A stretch of 22,804 bases of DNA from DATDOY01 sp035293045 (GTDB taxonomy: Bacteria > Actinomycetota > Acidimicrobiia > IMCC26256 > JACPCJ01): assembly GCA_035293045.1 (NCBI GenBank), contig DATDOY010000004.1, positions 1 through 22,804 of the forward strand, given 5' to 3'. This document shows, piece by piece, positions 21,322-22,804 of the stretch (position 1 is the stretch's first letter; the number at the start of each line of letters is the position of its first letter). The position numbers and the translations under genes were made by a program. The notes beneath the pieces were generated by a model. It was not told the origin of the DNA. It searched no databases and was given only the letters and a program-made list of their open reading frames with translations.

Positions 21322-22167
21322 GTGAAATTCCCCCGCCGCAAGAACACCAAGACGCGAGAGCCGGGCAACCGTCGCGCCAGGGGCGCGATCGCCGCGGTGC
21401 TGCTGGCGTCGATCGGCGCCACCGGACTCGTGGCGTTCGTGAAAGGCGCCGAGGAGCGAGCGCTGGCCGGCGAGCGCCTCGTGGACGTGCTCGTCGTCAA
21501 GGAGCGCATCGACGCGGGGACCTCGGTGGACGAGATGAAGGGTGACGTCCGCCGCGAGCGTGTACCCGCCAAGACTCGTGCCGACGGAGCTGTGGCCGAT
21601 CTGGGCGACGTCCCCGGCCAGGTCGCGAGCGTCGACCTCCTCCCTGGAGAGCAGGTCACGGCGCAACGGCTGATCACCGCCGCGGAGTTCGGGCGCACCG
21701 GCGGCCAGGTGGACGCTCCCGACGACCTGCTCGAGGTCACGATCTCGCTCGAGCCCGAGCGGGCGGTCGGTGGTGTGATCCGTCCCGGCAGCACCGTGGG
21801 TGTGCTGGCGTCGTTCGAGCCGTTCGATTCCTCGGCGCCGGCAGAGGTCGACGGCGTGGTGGTGCCCCAGGGCGGAAAGACGCCGAACTCCACCCACCTG
21901 ATCCTCCACAAGGTGCTCGTCACCAACGTCCAGACGACCCGTGTCTTTGAAGCACCTGGGGCCCTGGGCGGGGAAGAGGAGGGCGAGGCCGGCGCGACCG
22001 CCGCTGCGCCGAGCGAGAACATGCTCGTCACGCTGGCGCTCGACGCCGGATCGGTGGAGCGAGTGGTCTTCGCCGCGGAGCACGGGACGATCTGGCTTGC
22101 CTTCGAGCCCGAGACCGCCTCGGAAGAGGGCACCCAGGTGCAGACGAGGGGGGCGATCTACCGATGA
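21322..22167 (+). CDS. cpaB: Flp pilus assembly protein CpaB/RcpC
   Basis: 281 residues from GTG 21322, with AAAGGAG 6 bases ahead. One membrane segment at about 21-40 anchors it; a SAF domain covers about 53-120 ('VDVLVVKERIDAGTSVD', 'VASVDLLPGEQVTAQRL'), then the RcpC/CpaB domain (about 135-270) with 'VTISLEPERAVGGVIRPGSTVGVLASF', the family hallmark. In Gram-negative bacteria CpaB helps the outer-membrane secretin; actinobacteria lack one, and the SAF domain is thought to contact the cell wall, which is inference. A Glu/Ala-rich insertion (about 212-230) interrupts the domain. The stop overlaps cpaE by 4 bases (ATGA). Confidence 0.92.
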   Translation: MKFPRRKNTKTREPGNRRARGAIAAVLLASIGATGLVAFVKGAEERALAGERLVDVLVVKERIDAGTSVDEMKGDVRRERVPAKTRADGAVADLGDVPGQVASVDLLPGEQVTAQRLITAAEFGRTGGQVDAPDDLLEVTISLEPERAVGGVIRPGSTVGVLASFEPFDSSAPAEVDGVVVPQGGKTPNSTHLILHKVLVTNVQTTRVFEAPGALGGEEEGEAGATAAAPSENMLVTLALDAGSVERVVFAAEHGTIWLAFEPETASEEGTQVQTRGAIYR

Positions 22168-22804
22168 GCCTCATCATCCTCGCCTGTCGCAGCCCCGAGT
22201 TCGAGAGCCGCGTTCGTGACGCCTTCGCAGGCGAGCTCGATGGCGAGCTGACGCGGTGGGAGAGCGGGCTCGACGCGATCGATCCCACCGAGACCGTCGA
22301 CGCCATCGCGGCGGCGTCTCCCGATCTCGTCGCCATCGGACCCGGGCTGTCGTTCGACGAGTGGGCGCGTCTCGCCGAATGCTTCGACCGAGAGCACCCC
22401 GAGATCTGCATCCTGCTCGTGGCGGAGCCCACCCCCCGCCTGTGGGAAACCGCCCTGCGGTCGGGTGTTCGCGACGTGGTGTCGCCGACGGCCGACGACA
22501 AGGAGGTCCGCTCCGCCATGGAGCGGGCGCTCGATACCGTCCACCGCCGCAAGGCCCGCATCCTCGGCGAGCCCGAGGGGGGTGCGCGGGGCGAGGTGAT
22601 GGTGGTGATCGGTCCCAAGGGCGGCGTGGGGAAGACGACCATCTCCACCAACCTCGCGGTTGGACTCGCCATGGTGGCCCCGCGCGACGTGGTCCTCGTC
22701 GACCTCGATCTTCAGTTCGGCGACGTCGCCCACAACCTCCGGATCGAACCCGACCGCACCATCGCCGACGTGCTCCGGTTCGGCGCCGACAAGGACATCA
22801 CCGC
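22164..22804 (+). CDS. cpaE: CpaE/TadZ-like pilus localisation ATPase (3' end cut by window)
   Basis: The frame starts at ATG 22164 (ATGA overlap with cpaB) and is open to the window end, 213 codons. Residues 1 to about 120 form a receiver-like domain ('SLIILACRSPEFESRVRDAF', 'PEICILLVAEP', 'GVRDVVSPTA'). A MinD/ParA-type ATPase then begins, with a deviant Walker A, KGGVGKT, at 152-158 and 'VVLVDLDLQFGDVAHNL' following. CpaE/TadZ proteins place the Flp pilus machine, typically at a pole. The C-terminal part and the following tadA, tadB and tadC genes would lie beyond the window. The receiver part lacks an obvious acidic phosphorylation pocket, as is usual in this family. Confidence 0.9.
   Translation, partial: MSLIILACRSPEFESRVRDAFAGELDGELTRWESGLDAIDPTETVDAIAAASPDLVAIGPGLSFDEWARLAECFDREHPEICILLVAEPTPRLWETALRSGVRDVVSPTADDKEVRSAMERALDTVHRRKARILGEPEGGARGEVMVVIGPKGGVGKTTISTNLAVGLAMVAPRDVVLVDLDLQFGDVAHNLRIEPDRTIADVLRFGADKDIT

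Noticed and set aside
20190..22133. Minus-strand open frame of 647 codons, the longest in the window
   Set aside because: It is a low-complexity shadow of the TadG-like and cpaB genes, which have family motifs, ribosome sites and operon spacing.

Overview
The window is high-GC, gene-dense DNA whose gene content fits an actinobacterium, possibly an Acidimicrobiia-like lineage. Supporting signs are the GAF-ANTAR regulators, a class E-type sortase with an LAxTG substrate, an actinobacterial winged-helix regulator, GTG and TTG starts, and several genes that look leaderless. The lineage is inferred from gene content only. No tRNA, rRNA, CRISPR array, insertion sequence or phage gene was seen.

Left part (1-6453): the end of a ferredoxin; a UBP-type zinc finger protein 5 bases ahead of a class V PLP enzyme; a strong terminator hairpin; then, on the minus strand, a sortase followed by a secreted protein ending in LARTG, the signal class E sortases are known to prefer. 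A small winged-helix regulator is divergent from the sortase. It converges on a PAS-GGDEF-EAL protein whose EAL domain has lost one metal-binding Asp.

Centre (6454-12076): a 354-base divergent intergenic region with a possible folded RNA leads into a signalling operon of a STAS protein and two GAF-ANTAR antiterminators. A zinc-uptake locus follows: zur and znuC overlap on the minus strand, znuA and znuB run on the plus strand, and a shared AT-rich control region lies between them.

Right-centre (12086-17583): a Baeyer-Villiger-type monooxygenase; a SAM-dependent methyltransferase interrupted by an in-frame TGA; a two-cluster iron-sulfur protein related to reductive dehalogenases and QueG; a LigB-type dioxygenase; and a zinc-dependent dehydrogenase. 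The methyltransferase is the most notable find. The TGA directly follows a Cys codon, the frame stays open for another 139 codons, and a 6-bp stem with a 6-base loop begins exactly 11 bases after the TGA. This is the geometry of a bacterial SECIS element, so it is a candidate selenoprotein.

Right end (17659-22804): a cold-shock protein with a 5' leader hairpin, a small SHOCT-like protein, a MEDS-histidine-kinase-fold regulator, and the start of a Flp/Tad pilus operon (flp, tadE, a TadG-like gene, cpaB, cpaE), cut by the window edge. A strong hairpin after flp probably lets the pilin be made in excess over the assembly proteins.
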